Origin: JBGLNL01 sp046484125 | GTDB lineage: Bacteria > Chloroflexota > Dehalococcoidia > SZUA-161 > SpSt-899 | Direction of reading: 5' to 3' | Assembly (NCBI GenBank): GCA_046484125.1 | Contig: JAWOBX010000022.1 | Span: forward strand, 1-15,481 | DNA length: 15,481 nucleotides | Shown: positions 1 to 8,368 of the stretch, piece after piece | Numbering within the stretch: position 1 is the first letter of the stretch | How the letters are laid out: each line of letters begins with the position of its first letter | Notes under the pieces: generated by a model | Databases searched by the model: none | Told to the model about the DNA's origin: nothing | Seen by the model: only the letters and a program-made list of their open reading frames with translations | Translations under genes and position numbers: made by a program

Positions 1-317
1 GTCATTTCCAGGTATATACCGTTACCATTCTGATCAGGTAAATAGAGTTCCCGGGGGGTGAAAGACCTTACCGCCAGACCTTTCTTCAATCTGGTGAACC
101 TCTTTCTCAGGAATCCGACCGCGTCTTGAGGCAGGAAGTCCTCATCCAGAAAGTCCTTTCCCACCACTTGTTTCCGCTTCAGGCCCACAATCCTTTCAAA
201 CGAGCTGTTGACGTCGAGCACAACGCCATCGCTGTTAACCAGAAAAGCCGGATCCGGTATAGCATTCAACATCGTAATGATGGATTTCGCGCCTGTAAGC
301 TTTCTCTTCATATCCAT
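1..317 (-). CDS. PAS-domain signalling protein, N-terminal part (cut by window edge)
   Basis: The minus strand is open from ATG at 317 to the window edge without a stop (105 codons), so the C-terminus lies outside. Residues about 15-60 read as a PAS fold: MLNAIPDPAFLVNSDG, then VVLDVNSSFERIVG and the KQVVGKDF turn, which is the usual start of a PAS sensor domain. No transmembrane segment precedes it, so the visible part looks cytoplasmic. An in-frame stop lies just upstream (324-326), so the start is 317 or the ATG at 311; neither has a strong Shine-Dalgarno. It follows the response regulator by 62 bp on the same strand and probably shares its promoter. A PAS histidine kinase partnered with that regulator is the likeliest whole protein, but no kinase domain is visible; a diguanylate cyclase or other PAS protein is possible. 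Confidence 0.75.
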   Translation of the reverse strand, partial: MDMKRKLTGAKSIITMLNAIPDPAFLVNSDGVVLDVNSSFERIVGLKRKQVVGKDFLDEDFLPQDAVGFLRKRFTRLKKGLAVRSFTPRELYLPDQNGNGIYLEM

Positions 318-379
318 ACCGAACTACTGTTCGCCCGTTCAAATCTCTAAACAGTTGTTAACGTATTTTGATCCCTCTG

Positions 380-754
380 TTAGGCGTCTCCCAGAAGTTC
401 CTTAACCTTGGTCACAATGGCATGAGGACTGAACGGCTTGGTTATATATTCGTCGGCACCTGCTGCCAACCCCTTTCTTTTATCAGTTTCCTGGCTCTTG
501 GCACTAAGGATCACGATATGTATATCGCTTAAATCCGGGGTGCTTCTTACCTCCTCACAGACCTCATAACCGTTTTTCTGGGGCATCATTATATCCAGTA
601 GAATAACTCCCGGCTCCTCCGACCTTACCTTTGCCATTGCCTCCTCACCATCCATGGCAGCATCGAAGTCATAGCCTTCCCTTTCCAATACAAATCCTAG
701 TGATTTGATGAGGTTGGGATCGTCATCCACTATCAAGACTTTCTTTCTGAGCAT
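380..754 (-). CDS. Stand-alone response regulator (receiver domain only)
   Basis: This 124-residue protein is a single CheY-like receiver domain with no output domain. The acidic pocket is D10-D12 (VLIVDDDP), the phosphoacceptor is D54 (VILLDIMMP), the switch residue is S84 (VILSAKS) and the conserved lysine is K106 (ITKPFSP), so it should be phosphorylatable. Receiver-only proteins pass phosphate or signal by protein contact instead of binding DNA. The start has a G-rich ribosome site (GGGGGTG) a few bases upstream. A good sigma-70-like promoter lies at 795-823. The PAS protein gene follows on the same strand, suggesting a two-component pair. The call is firm at the family level; the signal and target are unknown. 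Confidence 0.93.
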   Translation of the reverse strand: MLRKKVLIVDDDPNLIKSLGFVLEREGYDFDAAMDGEEAMAKVRSEEPGVILLDIMMPQKNGYEVCEEVRSTPDLSDIHIVILSAKSQETDKRKGLAAGADEYITKPFSPHAIVTKVKELLGDA

Positions 755-794
755 TATTCACCCCCGGCGGCTTTCCACCCGCAATTGTGTTCCA

Positions 795-823
795 TATATA
801 TCACCAAAAATAAACTATGTCAA
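795..823 (-). promoter_or_regulatory. Sigma-70-type promoter for response regulator/PAS operon
   Basis: Reading the minus strand, a perfect -35 TTGACA (818-823) is separated by 17 bp from TATATA (795-800). Transcription would begin near 788 and run into the response regulator at 754. It lies back to back with the plus-strand promoter at 847-875. Confidence 0.7.
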
Positions 824-846
824 GAAAAAAGTAAATGACAGCCTCG

Positions 847-875
847 TTGACCGACGGAACCGATTAAGCTATTAT
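847..875 (+). promoter_or_regulatory. Sigma-70-type promoter for marR-RND transcription unit 1
   Basis: TTGACC (847-852), a 17 bp spacer and TATTAT (870-875) give five of six matches in each box. The expected start is near 882, about 47 bp upstream of the MarR ATG at 929. Confidence 0.7.
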
Positions 876-891
876 TTACCTGGTTTGTAAA
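875..891 (+). promoter_or_regulatory. Possible MarR operator over the transcription start
   Basis: The imperfect dyad TTTAC-N7-GTAAA sits exactly on the predicted -10/start region of the MarR promoter, where an autorepressor would bind. The arms are only five bases, so this is suggestive at best. Confidence 0.3.
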
Positions 892-928
892 ATACCACCG
901 GTCCAAAATATCAATTTGAAGGAAACCT

Positions 929-1366
929 ATGGGAGAGAGAGAAGAACTCATCGAAGAGCTCCTGGAATTGACCGAGGATTTGTTCGCCGTACTGCACCCG
1001 ACACTTTCGCTGGATAAACTGGCTTCCGATATCACAGTCGCCCAACTGCGGGTGCTTATTGGGTTACGAACATTGGGGCAGAGTCACATGAGCGCCATCG
1101 CCAACGCCGCGGGAGTCGTCCCATCCACAGCAACCGGGATAGTGGATAATCTGGTGGGGAAAGGGCTGGTATCCCGCAAGCCCGATCCTAACGACAGGAG
1201 AAGGGTTGTCTGCAGGCTTTCGCCGGAGGGTGAAGAACTGGTTCAGGGCTTGTGGTCATGGGGACGCTCTCAAATCGGCTCCCTTCTGGAAAGCATGCCG
1301 ATAGAGCAGCTCCGGAACGCAAGTGAGGGTGCACGAACGCTCCGGGACAGGGTAAACTTCCGGTAG
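929..1366 (+). CDS. MarR-family transcriptional regulator 1
   Basis: This 145-residue protein has the MarR winged-helix layout. The helix-turn-helix spans about residues 50-85 (HMSAIANAAGVVPSTATGIV, then NLVGKGLVSR) and the wing is DPNDRRRVVCRLSPEGEEL. The helices at both ends are the dimerisation arms. MarR dimers usually repress their own operon and release DNA when a small lipophilic or phenolic ligand binds. The start is supported by GAAGGA six bases before ATG. It precedes an RND exporter by 69 bp on the same strand and has its own promoter with a dyad over the start site, so it probably controls that exporter. The ligand cannot be read from the sequence. Confidence 0.9.
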   Translation: MGEREELIEELLELTEDLFAVLHPTLSLDKLASDITVAQLRVLIGLRTLGQSHMSAIANAAGVVPSTATGIVDNLVGKGLVSRKPDPNDRRRVVCRLSPEGEELVQGLWSWGRSQIGSLLESMPIEQLRNASEGARTLRDRVNFR

Positions 1367-1435
1367 GTACTCGTTTTAACACCGGAGTATCCCTCTATAG
1401 TATAACGTGAGGCTTCCCTCGAACATAATAAGACT

Positions 1436-3745
1436 ATGTATTTAAAGAAGCTCCCCGGTATCATCGCCAGGTTAATCGAGCGCAGGTCGCTCTTGATTAT
1501 TATTCTTGTAGTGATTTTATCGGCCATTCTTGGGCCAGGCATAACTCAACTGAAGCCGGAGACCGGTCTTGATACCATGCTCTCCCCCGATAGCGAAATC
1601 TTCCGGGATACCACCATCTATGAAAAGGAATTCGGCGCCGAGTCAAACGTAATCCTGCTGCGGGGCTCACTGGAAGACATCTTTTCGAAGGAAAGCCTGA
1701 GCCTACTGGAACAATTCGAGCAGTACATCCACCAGGAACAGGGTGATAAAATCCACTCCTTGGTAGGCCCGGTGACCATACTGAAAATGGCCGCCGAAGA
1801 AGCGGAGAAACAGGGATACCCTGTCCAGTGGAACGACCCGGACTTCGTTGACAGGGTTCTTTATGGCCAGGAAGGCTCCATAAGAACCGATATGCAACCA
1901 CTGATCACCAGCGATGGGCGGCATGTGCTGATAAACGTATTCCCGGTGGAAGGACTTGAACACGATGAGGCGCTTGAGCTGGTCCGGTATACAGAGGATT
2001 TCTTCAAGGAGGCAGAAAAGGAGGGAGAGCTTGAGGAAATCGCAGTATCTGTCATCGGCGATGTAGAGATGATGGAGGTTATAAGCGATTCAATAACCAG
2101 CAATTTGAGAGTCCTCCTGCTGCTTTCCGTCGGGGTAATGGCCGTAATCCTGATGCTGATGTTCCGGGTCCGCTGGAACCTGCTCTCCCTGCTCATGGTG
2201 GGAACGGCCGCGCTATGGACATTCGGAGCGATGGGTTACGCTGGAATACCTCTATCCATGTCCAGTATGGCCGTACTTCCCATTCTTATCGGGATCGGGA
2301 TCGACTATTCCATCCAGTTCCATAACCGATATCAGGAGGAAGCATACCAGAGCAAGTCAGTATCCAGAGCGATCATTTCCTCTATAACAATCATGTTCCC
2401 CGTCGTTGGCATCGCCCTTATAGCCACCATTATCGGTTTCATCACGCTTTTCATATCCGAAGTGCCCCTGATCCAGGATTTTGGCAAGAATCTAGCCATC
2501 GGTGTGGTTTTATCCTTCATAGTCGCGCTGTTTCTCCTTCACAGCATTGTCAATTTAGCGGACCGGAGAATCCCTGTTACCAAGATGGGCAAGGCATCGG
2601 CGGCAGCCATTCAACTCTTCGAAAAGGGTCTGGCTATCGCCGCACGGTTCTCCCTGAGGCATCCGGCACCAATCCTGGTCATTGCTGTAATTGCCGGGGT
2701 CGCGGGAGGGGTCGCTGACAACTGGTTGCCCTCAAAGGTTAATCACGAGGAACTGATGCCCCAGGACTCGTCGACGCTCAAGGATATCCAGTATTTAAGA
2801 GACGTCACCGGGTATTCAGGCGAACTCCATTTTCTCGTTGAAGGAGGGAATGTTACCAGTCCTGAGGTTCTCGAATGGATGAAAGACTACCAGGATAAAA
2901 TGAAATCAAGTTACCCGGAAATAAGGAGGATAGACAGCCCGGCCAAGATCGTCAGCGACGCCACGGTGAGCGGTTCAATACCCGAAGACCAGGATGAGAT
3001 CAACCGAATATTGGGGGAAACACCTTCAATCTATGTGGAAAGGGCGATCTCCGGAAACCGGCAAATAGCCAGCCTGTCATTTGGAATAGAGCATCTACCG
3101 ATTGAGGATATTCACGGTATCCTGGAACAAATGATCGGAGAAACCGAAATTCCCCAGGATTTGGACATTAGAATAGCCCCCGCTGGTAACCTGGCAACAG
3201 TCACTGAAGCCGTTGACGCGATGATGGGCAGGAGGACTCTAATGAATTCCATTTGCCTGGGAGCCGTTTTCGTAATCCTGCTTCTCCTCTATCGCCGCTT
3301 GACCAGGGCCGTCTTCACGATAATACCAGTGGGAATGGTAATTGGCTGGAGTTCCCTCACGCTTTTCGCCTCGGGAGTCCCGCTCAACCCAATGACTGCC
3401 GTACTTGGTGTACTGGTCATCGGCATATGTACCGAGTTCATCGTCCTGTTACTGGGCCGATATGAAGAGGAGAAAAGAGGAAGGGGATCGTTACCCCGTG
3501 AAGCCATGGTAACAGCCATATCTAAGACGGGCAGGGCCATTGTCACCACGGCACTCACCACCCTTGGCGGTTTTGGGGTATTAATAGCCTCGAACTTCGT
3601 CTTAATACGGGACTTTGGCATCGCCACTACCATAAGCGTATTCCTGTGCCTGATCGCCGCCATGGTGGTTATGCCCCCTGTGGTGGTATGGTGGGATACA
3701 AGGGTGGTCGAACGTCTACCCGGAGAGCTGGGGAAAAAGGTATAG
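1436..3745 (+). CDS. RND-superfamily (MMPL/COG1033-type) exporter 1
   Basis: This 769-residue integral membrane protein has the duplicated RND plan. TM1 is at about 18-38 and a large outside loop at 40-222. A TM bundle spans about 225-372, a second single TM about 410-428 and a second loop about 430-600, with a final TM bundle after that. The first half carries the TM4 signature GIDYSIQFHNRYQEE (D290); the equivalent in the second half is CTEFIVLLLGRYEEE, with glutamate in place of aspartate. RND pumps use such acidic TM residues for proton coupling. The N-terminus (ETGLDTMLSPDS) closely resembles that of the 815-residue RND protein in the same window, so the two are paralogues. The substrate is unknown; lipid or hydrophobic-compound export is typical of MMPL/HpnN-like relatives. 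The ribosome site is weak, so the exact start is less certain. Confidence 0.9.
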   Translation: MYLKKLPGIIARLIERRSLLIIILVVILSAILGPGITQLKPETGLDTMLSPDSEIFRDTTIYEKEFGAESNVILLRGSLEDIFSKESLSLLEQFEQYIHQEQGDKIHSLVGPVTILKMAAEEAEKQGYPVQWNDPDFVDRVLYGQEGSIRTDMQPLITSDGRHVLINVFPVEGLEHDEALELVRYTEDFFKEAEKEGELEEIAVSVIGDVEMMEVISDSITSNLRVLLLLSVGVMAVILMLMFRVRWNLLSLLMVGTAALWTFGAMGYAGIPLSMSSMAVLPILIGIGIDYSIQFHNRYQEEAYQSKSVSRAIISSITIMFPVVGIALIATIIGFITLFISEVPLIQDFGKNLAIGVVLSFIVALFLLHSIVNLADRRIPVTKMGKASAAAIQLFEKGLAIAARFSLRHPAPILVIAVIAGVAGGVADNWLPSKVNHEELMPQDSSTLKDIQYLRDVTGYSGELHFLVEGGNVTSPEVLEWMKDYQDKMKSSYPEIRRIDSPAKIVSDATVSGSIPEDQDEINRILGETPSIYVERAISGNRQIASLSFGIEHLPIEDIHGILEQMIGETEIPQDLDIRIAPAGNLATVTEAVDAMMGRRTLMNSICLGAVFVILLLLYRRLTRAVFTIIPVGMVIGWSSLTLFASGVPLNPMTAVLGVLVIGICTEFIVLLLGRYEEEKRGRGSLPREAMVTAISKTGRAIVTTALTTLGGFGVLIASNFVLIRDFGIATTISVFLCLIAAMVVMPPVVVWWDTRVVERLPGELGKKV

Positions 3746-3950
3746 TCAGCCAGAAAACGGCGACTCAGTTACAGAGAAATTCGCCTTCCGGGGGAATCAC
3801 ACCACTTCTAGATTTTTTCGTTTTCCCGAACAGATGAAAAACCTGTTGTCACACCAGAGATAAGTTCTTAAGGGGATGGAAACAGTATTGCGGAGGATGC
3901 CACACACATCCGAATTGATCGCTGCTCCTTGATTCCGGGCGCTTGTTCGC

Positions 3951-4745
3951 TCATTCAGCGTGTTTTTTGAACATCAGTGTTCCGAAGGTCAACCCGGCCA
4001 TGGCCCAGGCGACCAATACCACCAGCGACCGCCACAGATCAGACCAGATGTAACCTTCGAGTACCAGGCCGCGGACTGCCACAACCGCGTAATCAACCGG
4101 ATTGAACTGCCTGACCGTATCCAGCCAGTTCGGCAACGCTTCTCCCGGCATAAAGGCCGATGAGAGGAAAACGGTAGGAAGAGCAATGAAGTTGGTCACT
4201 GCCATGAGGGTTTCCACTCTTCCCAGGAGAAGAGCCAGGCCGTTGGAAAGACCGGCATATCCAAGGCCGAGGAGGATAACGAAGCCGAGCGACGCCAATA
4301 CGCCCGGAGCTCCCGTCTCGATCTTCAACCCCTCGGTATAGAGATCAACCAGATAGATCGCGGCCAGGAAGATAATGACCGCCTGAAAAAGGAGCACCAC
4401 AATAGAGGAGAGCATCCGGCTGAGAACTACGGACATACGGCTGGCAGGAGTAGCCAGTATCTTGGTCAGTATCCCCATATCCATATCCCGCAGCATGGCA
4501 AAGCCGGAAAAAGCGGTACCGAAGATCACCGTCATTACCACGACGCCGGGAGCGAAGAACTGGAGATAGGTTATATCACCAATCTCCTTTATCTGCGGCA
4601 TATCCTCAAGCCTGTTGAATACCTGGGTAAACAGGAGCAGCCATATCATCGGCTGGATGATGTTCACGATAATGAACACCTTCATGCGGTACTGAGTCTT
4701 CAGGTGCCGTATCAACTGATACCAGGTATCGGTCAATGTGTTCAT
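3951..4745 (-). CDS. ABC-2 type transporter permease (DrrB-like)
   Basis: This 264-residue membrane protein fits the ABC-2 permease family. It has a short cytoplasmic N-terminus, a first TM at about 25-42 (VNIIQPMIWLLLF), the cytosolic coupling stretch MGILTKILATPASRMSVVLSRM, and then about five more hydrophobic segments. The family hallmark LPTVFLSSAFMP...LPNWL...NPVDYAVVAVR lies near residues 190-226. These permeases dimerise and work with a separate ATPase to export drugs, polyketides or lipid-linked sugars. The ATPase gene ends only 5 bp upstream, so the two are translationally coupled and make one exporter. It is the last gene of the MarR2-RND2-ATPase-permease operon and converges on RND exporter 1 with about 205 bp between them. 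No convincing terminator was found in that gap. Confidence 0.93.
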   Translation of the reverse strand: MNTLTDTWYQLIRHLKTQYRMKVFIIVNIIQPMIWLLLFTQVFNRLEDMPQIKEIGDITYLQFFAPGVVVMTVIFGTAFSGFAMLRDMDMGILTKILATPASRMSVVLSRMLSSIVVLLFQAVIIFLAAIYLVDLYTEGLKIETGAPGVLASLGFVILLGLGYAGLSNGLALLLGRVETLMAVTNFIALPTVFLSSAFMPGEALPNWLDTVRQFNPVDYAVVAVRGLVLEGYIWSDLWRSLVVLVAWAMAGLTFGTLMFKKHAE

Positions 4746-4750
4746 CGGTG

Positions 4751-5758
4751 TTACCTTTTTCTCCGCTTTTGATGCATTTGATGGGGAGTGGTAGCTTTGC
4801 CTTCCTCGGAGCGGATGGTTCGACCGGTGTACTTGAGAAAAACGTCATCCAGTGTCGGTTTTGAAACGGAGAGGGTGTTGATTTGAATATTGAATTCAGC
4901 CAGAAGCCGCATGATAGCGGGCGCGGCGGTTTCGCCGTTTTTGACATAGACAGCCAGTTCACCATTCGTAATCTCGGTACGGAGAACAAAATCCGTACCG
5001 GCCAGAATCGACTCGGTTCGCTCGATCAAATGTTCCTCCCCACCTGATCCAAATGAAAGCGTAACCACGTCTCCTCTCACGGATTGCTTCAATTCAGGGG
5101 AGGTACCAATCTGTATTATTTTGCCCATATCGACAATGGCAACCCGCTGAGCCAGATGATCAGCCTCCTCCATGTAATGGGTGGTCAGGAAAATGGTAAT
5201 ACCCAGATTGCTGGCAAGCGCACGAATGTAATCCCAGATGTGAACCCGAGTCTGAGGGTCCAGTCCCGCAGTTGGCTCATCCAGAAATATGACACGTGGT
5301 TGGTGAATCAGCCCCATGGCAATATCGAGCCGTTTGCGCATCCCCCCCGAATAGGTAAGGACCAGCTTATCGGCGAATTCGCTCAATTCCACCATCTCAA
5401 AAAGACTTTGCACACGCTGCTTGATGGTTTTGTTGTCGAGATGGTAAAGGTGCCCGTAAAGGGTCAGATTTTCCCTTCCCGTTTGATACTCATCCACACC
5501 TACATCCTGCGCTACGTACCCGATGTTTCGCCGGACTTCACCCGCGTTCTTAATTACATCAAGGCCAGCCACCTTAGCCCGCCCTGAAGTCGGACGGATG
5601 AGCGTATTGAGCATCTTAATGGTGGTGGTTTTGCCCGCCCCGTTGGGGCCAAGAAAGCCGAATATTTCACCCTCATCAACCGTTAAGTCAATGCCATCCA
5701 CTGCCCGTACTCCGCCAGTGTATACCTTGGTAAGCTGTTCGGCCTGGATAATACTCAT
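4751..5758 (-). CDS. ABC transporter ATP-binding protein (DrrA-like)
   Basis: The 335-residue protein has a complete nucleotide-binding domain: Walker A GPNGAGKTT (37-45), Q-loop Q84 (YVAQDVG), signature YSGGMRKRLDIAMG (136-149), Walker B VIFLDEPTAGLD (156-167) and H-loop H194 (TTHYMEEAD). About 110 extra C-terminal residues after the ATPase core (ending TLDDVFLKYTGR) match the DrrA/DUF4162-type tail of daunorubicin-resistance-like exporters. It powers the permease encoded 5 bp downstream. It begins 38 bp after the RND gene stop, so it is very likely co-transcribed with it. The start ATG lacks a clear Shine-Dalgarno, but the N-terminus (MSIIQAEQLTKVY) is normal for the family. Confidence 0.95.
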   Translation of the reverse strand: MSIIQAEQLTKVYTGGVRAVDGIDLTVDEGEIFGFLGPNGAGKTTTIKMLNTLIRPTSGRAKVAGLDVIKNAGEVRRNIGYVAQDVGVDEYQTGRENLTLYGHLYHLDNKTIKQRVQSLFEMVELSEFADKLVLTYSGGMRKRLDIAMGLIHQPRVIFLDEPTAGLDPQTRVHIWDYIRALASNLGITIFLTTHYMEEADHLAQRVAIVDMGKIIQIGTSPELKQSVRGDVVTLSFGSGGEEHLIERTESILAGTDFVLRTEITNGELAVYVKNGETAAPAIMRLLAEFNIQINTLSVSKPTLDDVFLKYTGRTIRSEEGKATTPHQMHQKRRKR

Positions 5759-5796
5759 CGTCGCATCAGATCACTTGGTTTTATCAGTTATTCAAT

Positions 5797-8244
5797 CTAC
5801 CGCAACCAGTTCAAGCCCCTTTTCTCAGCCTGTTTATCGAAGAAAACCACCAGCGATGGCAATACCATCAGGCTGGCAAAGAGGGCGAAGAACACGTCTA
5901 TCATCGTCACGATGCCGAAATCCACTACGATAGGAAAGTCAACTGCTATCAGCAGAGCCGCGAAACCGCCGATGGTGGTAAAGGCGGAAACGGTAATGCC
6001 GCGGCCGATCTTGGTCATAGCGGTTGTCATTGCCGCCACCGGCCGCTGATTATTCCCGCGCTCTTCGTAATAACGGGTCATTAGTAGAATGGTATACTCC
6101 ACCCCTATTGCCATAATAAGCGCGCCAAAGGTGGCAGTGAGTGGCGTAAAATCGATCCCGAGCACAAACATGGCCAGGTTGGACCAGCCGATAATGAGCA
6201 CTACAGGCAACGTGGCCAATATGGCCCGAACCACCCGAAGCCGGAACAGCAACAGCAAAGCCCCGAAAATAAAGCCGATTCCGATAACAGTCATCTCGCT
6301 ACGACCGCTGGTTATGGCATCGACCACTTTGAGCCCTACCACGGGCATACCCGTAACAGTGGCTTTCACTCCTTCAGGCGGTGGGCTGCCCGCCAGCAAA
6401 TCCTCAATTATAGTTTCTTTTACCTGTTTCAATTTATCGTTATCTGCGTAGCGGAGGTTGATTTGAAGGTTGCAGGCCGTGTAATCCGCGTTTATCAAGT
6501 TCTTTGCCGTGGATGGCGGGATTTTTTCGGCGTCGGCTAGGATTGCTTTCACCTGCTCTGTGCTGTCAGGTGCACCATCATTTACCGCCCAGATAAGATT
6601 AGCGATACTTTGCTGTTCAGTGATGACCGGCCCCTCCTCGCCACTGTCCTCTACGATCTTCTCAGTCATAACTTCGTCGCGGCGTTCATATATCTCCTGA
6701 CCTATTGTTCTCATCCATTCCAGCGTGCCGGGGTTCAGCATAACGTCAGGAGATTCAGCCTCAATCAACAGGTTGAATGAGCTATTCCTTTCGGAGAGCC
6801 TCTGTAGCTCTTTCAGATCCTCAATGATCTCAAGGTCCTGGGAAATAAATGTGCTTTCATCGGTGACCACTCCTATACGTGAATCAATCGCCAGCCCCCC
6901 AATGGTCAGAGCAAGGGCGACCGGCAGGATGAGGATTGGGTTCCGGATAACTCTGGAGCTGATACGTTGAAGTGCTTTTTCCACAATCCCGGTCTGATCT
7001 TTCGTTTTCCTTTGACCGCCGGTAACCGGTTTGGCCGGTTGCCCGCGTTTACGGCGGTCGCGCCAGTAAAGGATTGATGTCAAAGGGAACGCAGCCACAA
7101 AATAGCTGGCCAGCACGCCTATAATAAGCATCAATCCGAAATCCTGGATCATGGGCACGGGGGAGAAGAACAGTGCGACAAATCCCAGGCAGGCGGCGAT
7201 GAGGGCGATGGCCACAGCCGGGCCGATATAAGTGATGGCATTGATGACTGCCTGACCCATGCCAATGTCACGTAATGACTCCTCATCATAACGGTTATGA
7301 AACTGAATGCCATAATCGATTCCCAGCCCGATCATGACCGGGAAGACAGCCATGGAGACCATGGTGAGGGGAACACCTGTTGCCCCCATCAGACCGAAGG
7401 TATAGGTCACTCCGATGATGATAACCAGCAGCGGCAGCCACCGCCATGGGAATACACCGCGAACCTTAAAGATCAAAGCCAGGATGAGAAACAGCAGTGC
7501 CACCGCCAGCAGAAGCATCTGCCCGGTGGTTTCCATCATCATGTCGTTTACCTCGTCCATCAGAGCCGGTCCCCCGGTCACGACCGGCTCCACCCCGGCG
7601 GAAAAGCGGGCGGTATCCACCGCTTCGCGAACGATCTGAACTATCTCCTCAAGGGTATCTGAATCAATATCCCCTTTGAGTATCACGGAAATCAGTAGAT
7701 GATTTTCGCCAGGTATGACTTGCCGGAATTGCTCGCCGATATTCCCGGTAACAGGATCCGTGACCAGGTTTATCCGCTGCTCAACGGAAAGATCGGCAAG
7801 AGTGGTATCCGGGGGAAATATTCCCGCACCTGTCTGTCTCTGGAGCTGTTGCTGCAAATAGACAGTAGGGCTGATTGCTGTGACTATGGCGGATTCGCCA
7901 TTTATTTCGAAATCCTCTCGGGCGCTTTCCAGATCGCTGGTAATGCGCTGAATGGCCGCTGTGTTATCATCGTTCAACAGCCGCCTGAGCCCCCCGGCTT
8001 CACCTCCATTCTCGGCTTTATCCCGGACCATGACCACCATAACATTGGCGCCAAAATCCTCCGAGAAACGAGCGTAATCCTGATACTCTCTGGTATCAGT
8101 CGAGATCATTGTCTCCAGGCCGGTCTCCATTTCTATCCGGCTCGCTCCAAAAACCGCCAGTGCGACCAGTCCCAGGACAGCGATAATGATGATCAAATGC
8201 CACTTCACCACAAATGATCCGAGCAACGCGAATAACCCTCTCAT
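5797..8244 (-). CDS. RND-superfamily (MMPL/COG1033-type) exporter 2
   Basis: This 815-residue protein has the same two-half RND architecture as the exporter at 1436-3745. TM1 is at about 14-36, followed by an outside loop starting IEMETGLETMISTDTREYQDY and a TM bundle containing GLGIDYGIQFHNRYDEE (about residues 305-322). A second TM follows the basic linker RDRRKRGQ...KPVTGGQRK. After the second loop, the last bundle contains AIGVEYTILLMTRYYEERG (about 708-726). As in its paralogue, the second-half acidic residue is Glu where the first half has Asp. AAGGTGG about seven bases before ATG supports the start. It sits 124 bp after MarR2 and 38 bp before the ABC ATPase, so an RND pump and an ABC pump appear to share one operon. 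The substrate is unknown. Confidence 0.92.
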   Translation of the reverse strand: MRGLFALLGSFVVKWHLIIIIAVLGLVALAVFGASRIEMETGLETMISTDTREYQDYARFSEDFGANVMVVMVRDKAENGGEAGGLRRLLNDDNTAAIQRITSDLESAREDFEINGESAIVTAISPTVYLQQQLQRQTGAGIFPPDTTLADLSVEQRINLVTDPVTGNIGEQFRQVIPGENHLLISVILKGDIDSDTLEEIVQIVREAVDTARFSAGVEPVVTGGPALMDEVNDMMMETTGQMLLLAVALLFLILALIFKVRGVFPWRWLPLLVIIIGVTYTFGLMGATGVPLTMVSMAVFPVMIGLGIDYGIQFHNRYDEESLRDIGMGQAVINAITYIGPAVAIALIAACLGFVALFFSPVPMIQDFGLMLIIGVLASYFVAAFPLTSILYWRDRRKRGQPAKPVTGGQRKTKDQTGIVEKALQRISSRVIRNPILILPVALALTIGGLAIDSRIGVVTDESTFISQDLEIIEDLKELQRLSERNSSFNLLIEAESPDVMLNPGTLEWMRTIGQEIYERRDEVMTEKIVEDSGEEGPVITEQQSIANLIWAVNDGAPDSTEQVKAILADAEKIPPSTAKNLINADYTACNLQINLRYADNDKLKQVKETIIEDLLAGSPPPEGVKATVTGMPVVGLKVVDAITSGRSEMTVIGIGFIFGALLLLFRLRVVRAILATLPVVLIIGWSNLAMFVLGIDFTPLTATFGALIMAIGVEYTILLMTRYYEERGNNQRPVAAMTTAMTKIGRGITVSAFTTIGGFAALLIAVDFPIVVDFGIVTMIDVFFALFASLMVLPSLVVFFDKQAEKRGLNWLR

Positions 8245-8313
8245 GTCAGTCCACCTTTTAAGTCAGTGCCCTCCTCCCCGAAAAACACACAACTTAAGAT
8301 ATCTCAATCAAGT

Positions 8314-8335
8314 TCCCGCTCCACCGGATGCGGGA
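8314..8335 (-). other. Stable hairpin in the MarR2-RND2 intergenic leader
   Basis: TCCCGC (8314-8319) pairs with GCGGGA (8330-8335), and inner TCC/GGA pairing extends the stem to nine pairs with one bulged base and a three-base loop. There is no following U-run, so it is not a canonical terminator. It could be an attenuator or an mRNA processing/stability element that sets the ratio of regulator to pump. Confidence 0.35.
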
Positions 8336-8368
8336 TGATACGCCAGTGAACGCTCGCGGCTTCCTGTG

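Noticed and set aside
3746..3950. Bidirectional terminator between the convergent RND1 and ABC permease genes
   Set aside because: The T-rich stretch near 3813-3828 and short arms such as AACAG...CTGTT near 3831 do not form a convincing stem plus U-run in either direction.
7699..8217. Plus-strand open frame of 172 codons
   Set aside because: It is opposite the RND2 gene, whose protein is clearly conserved. The same applies to the plus-strand frames at 5084-5587, 5523-5933 and 10287-10958.
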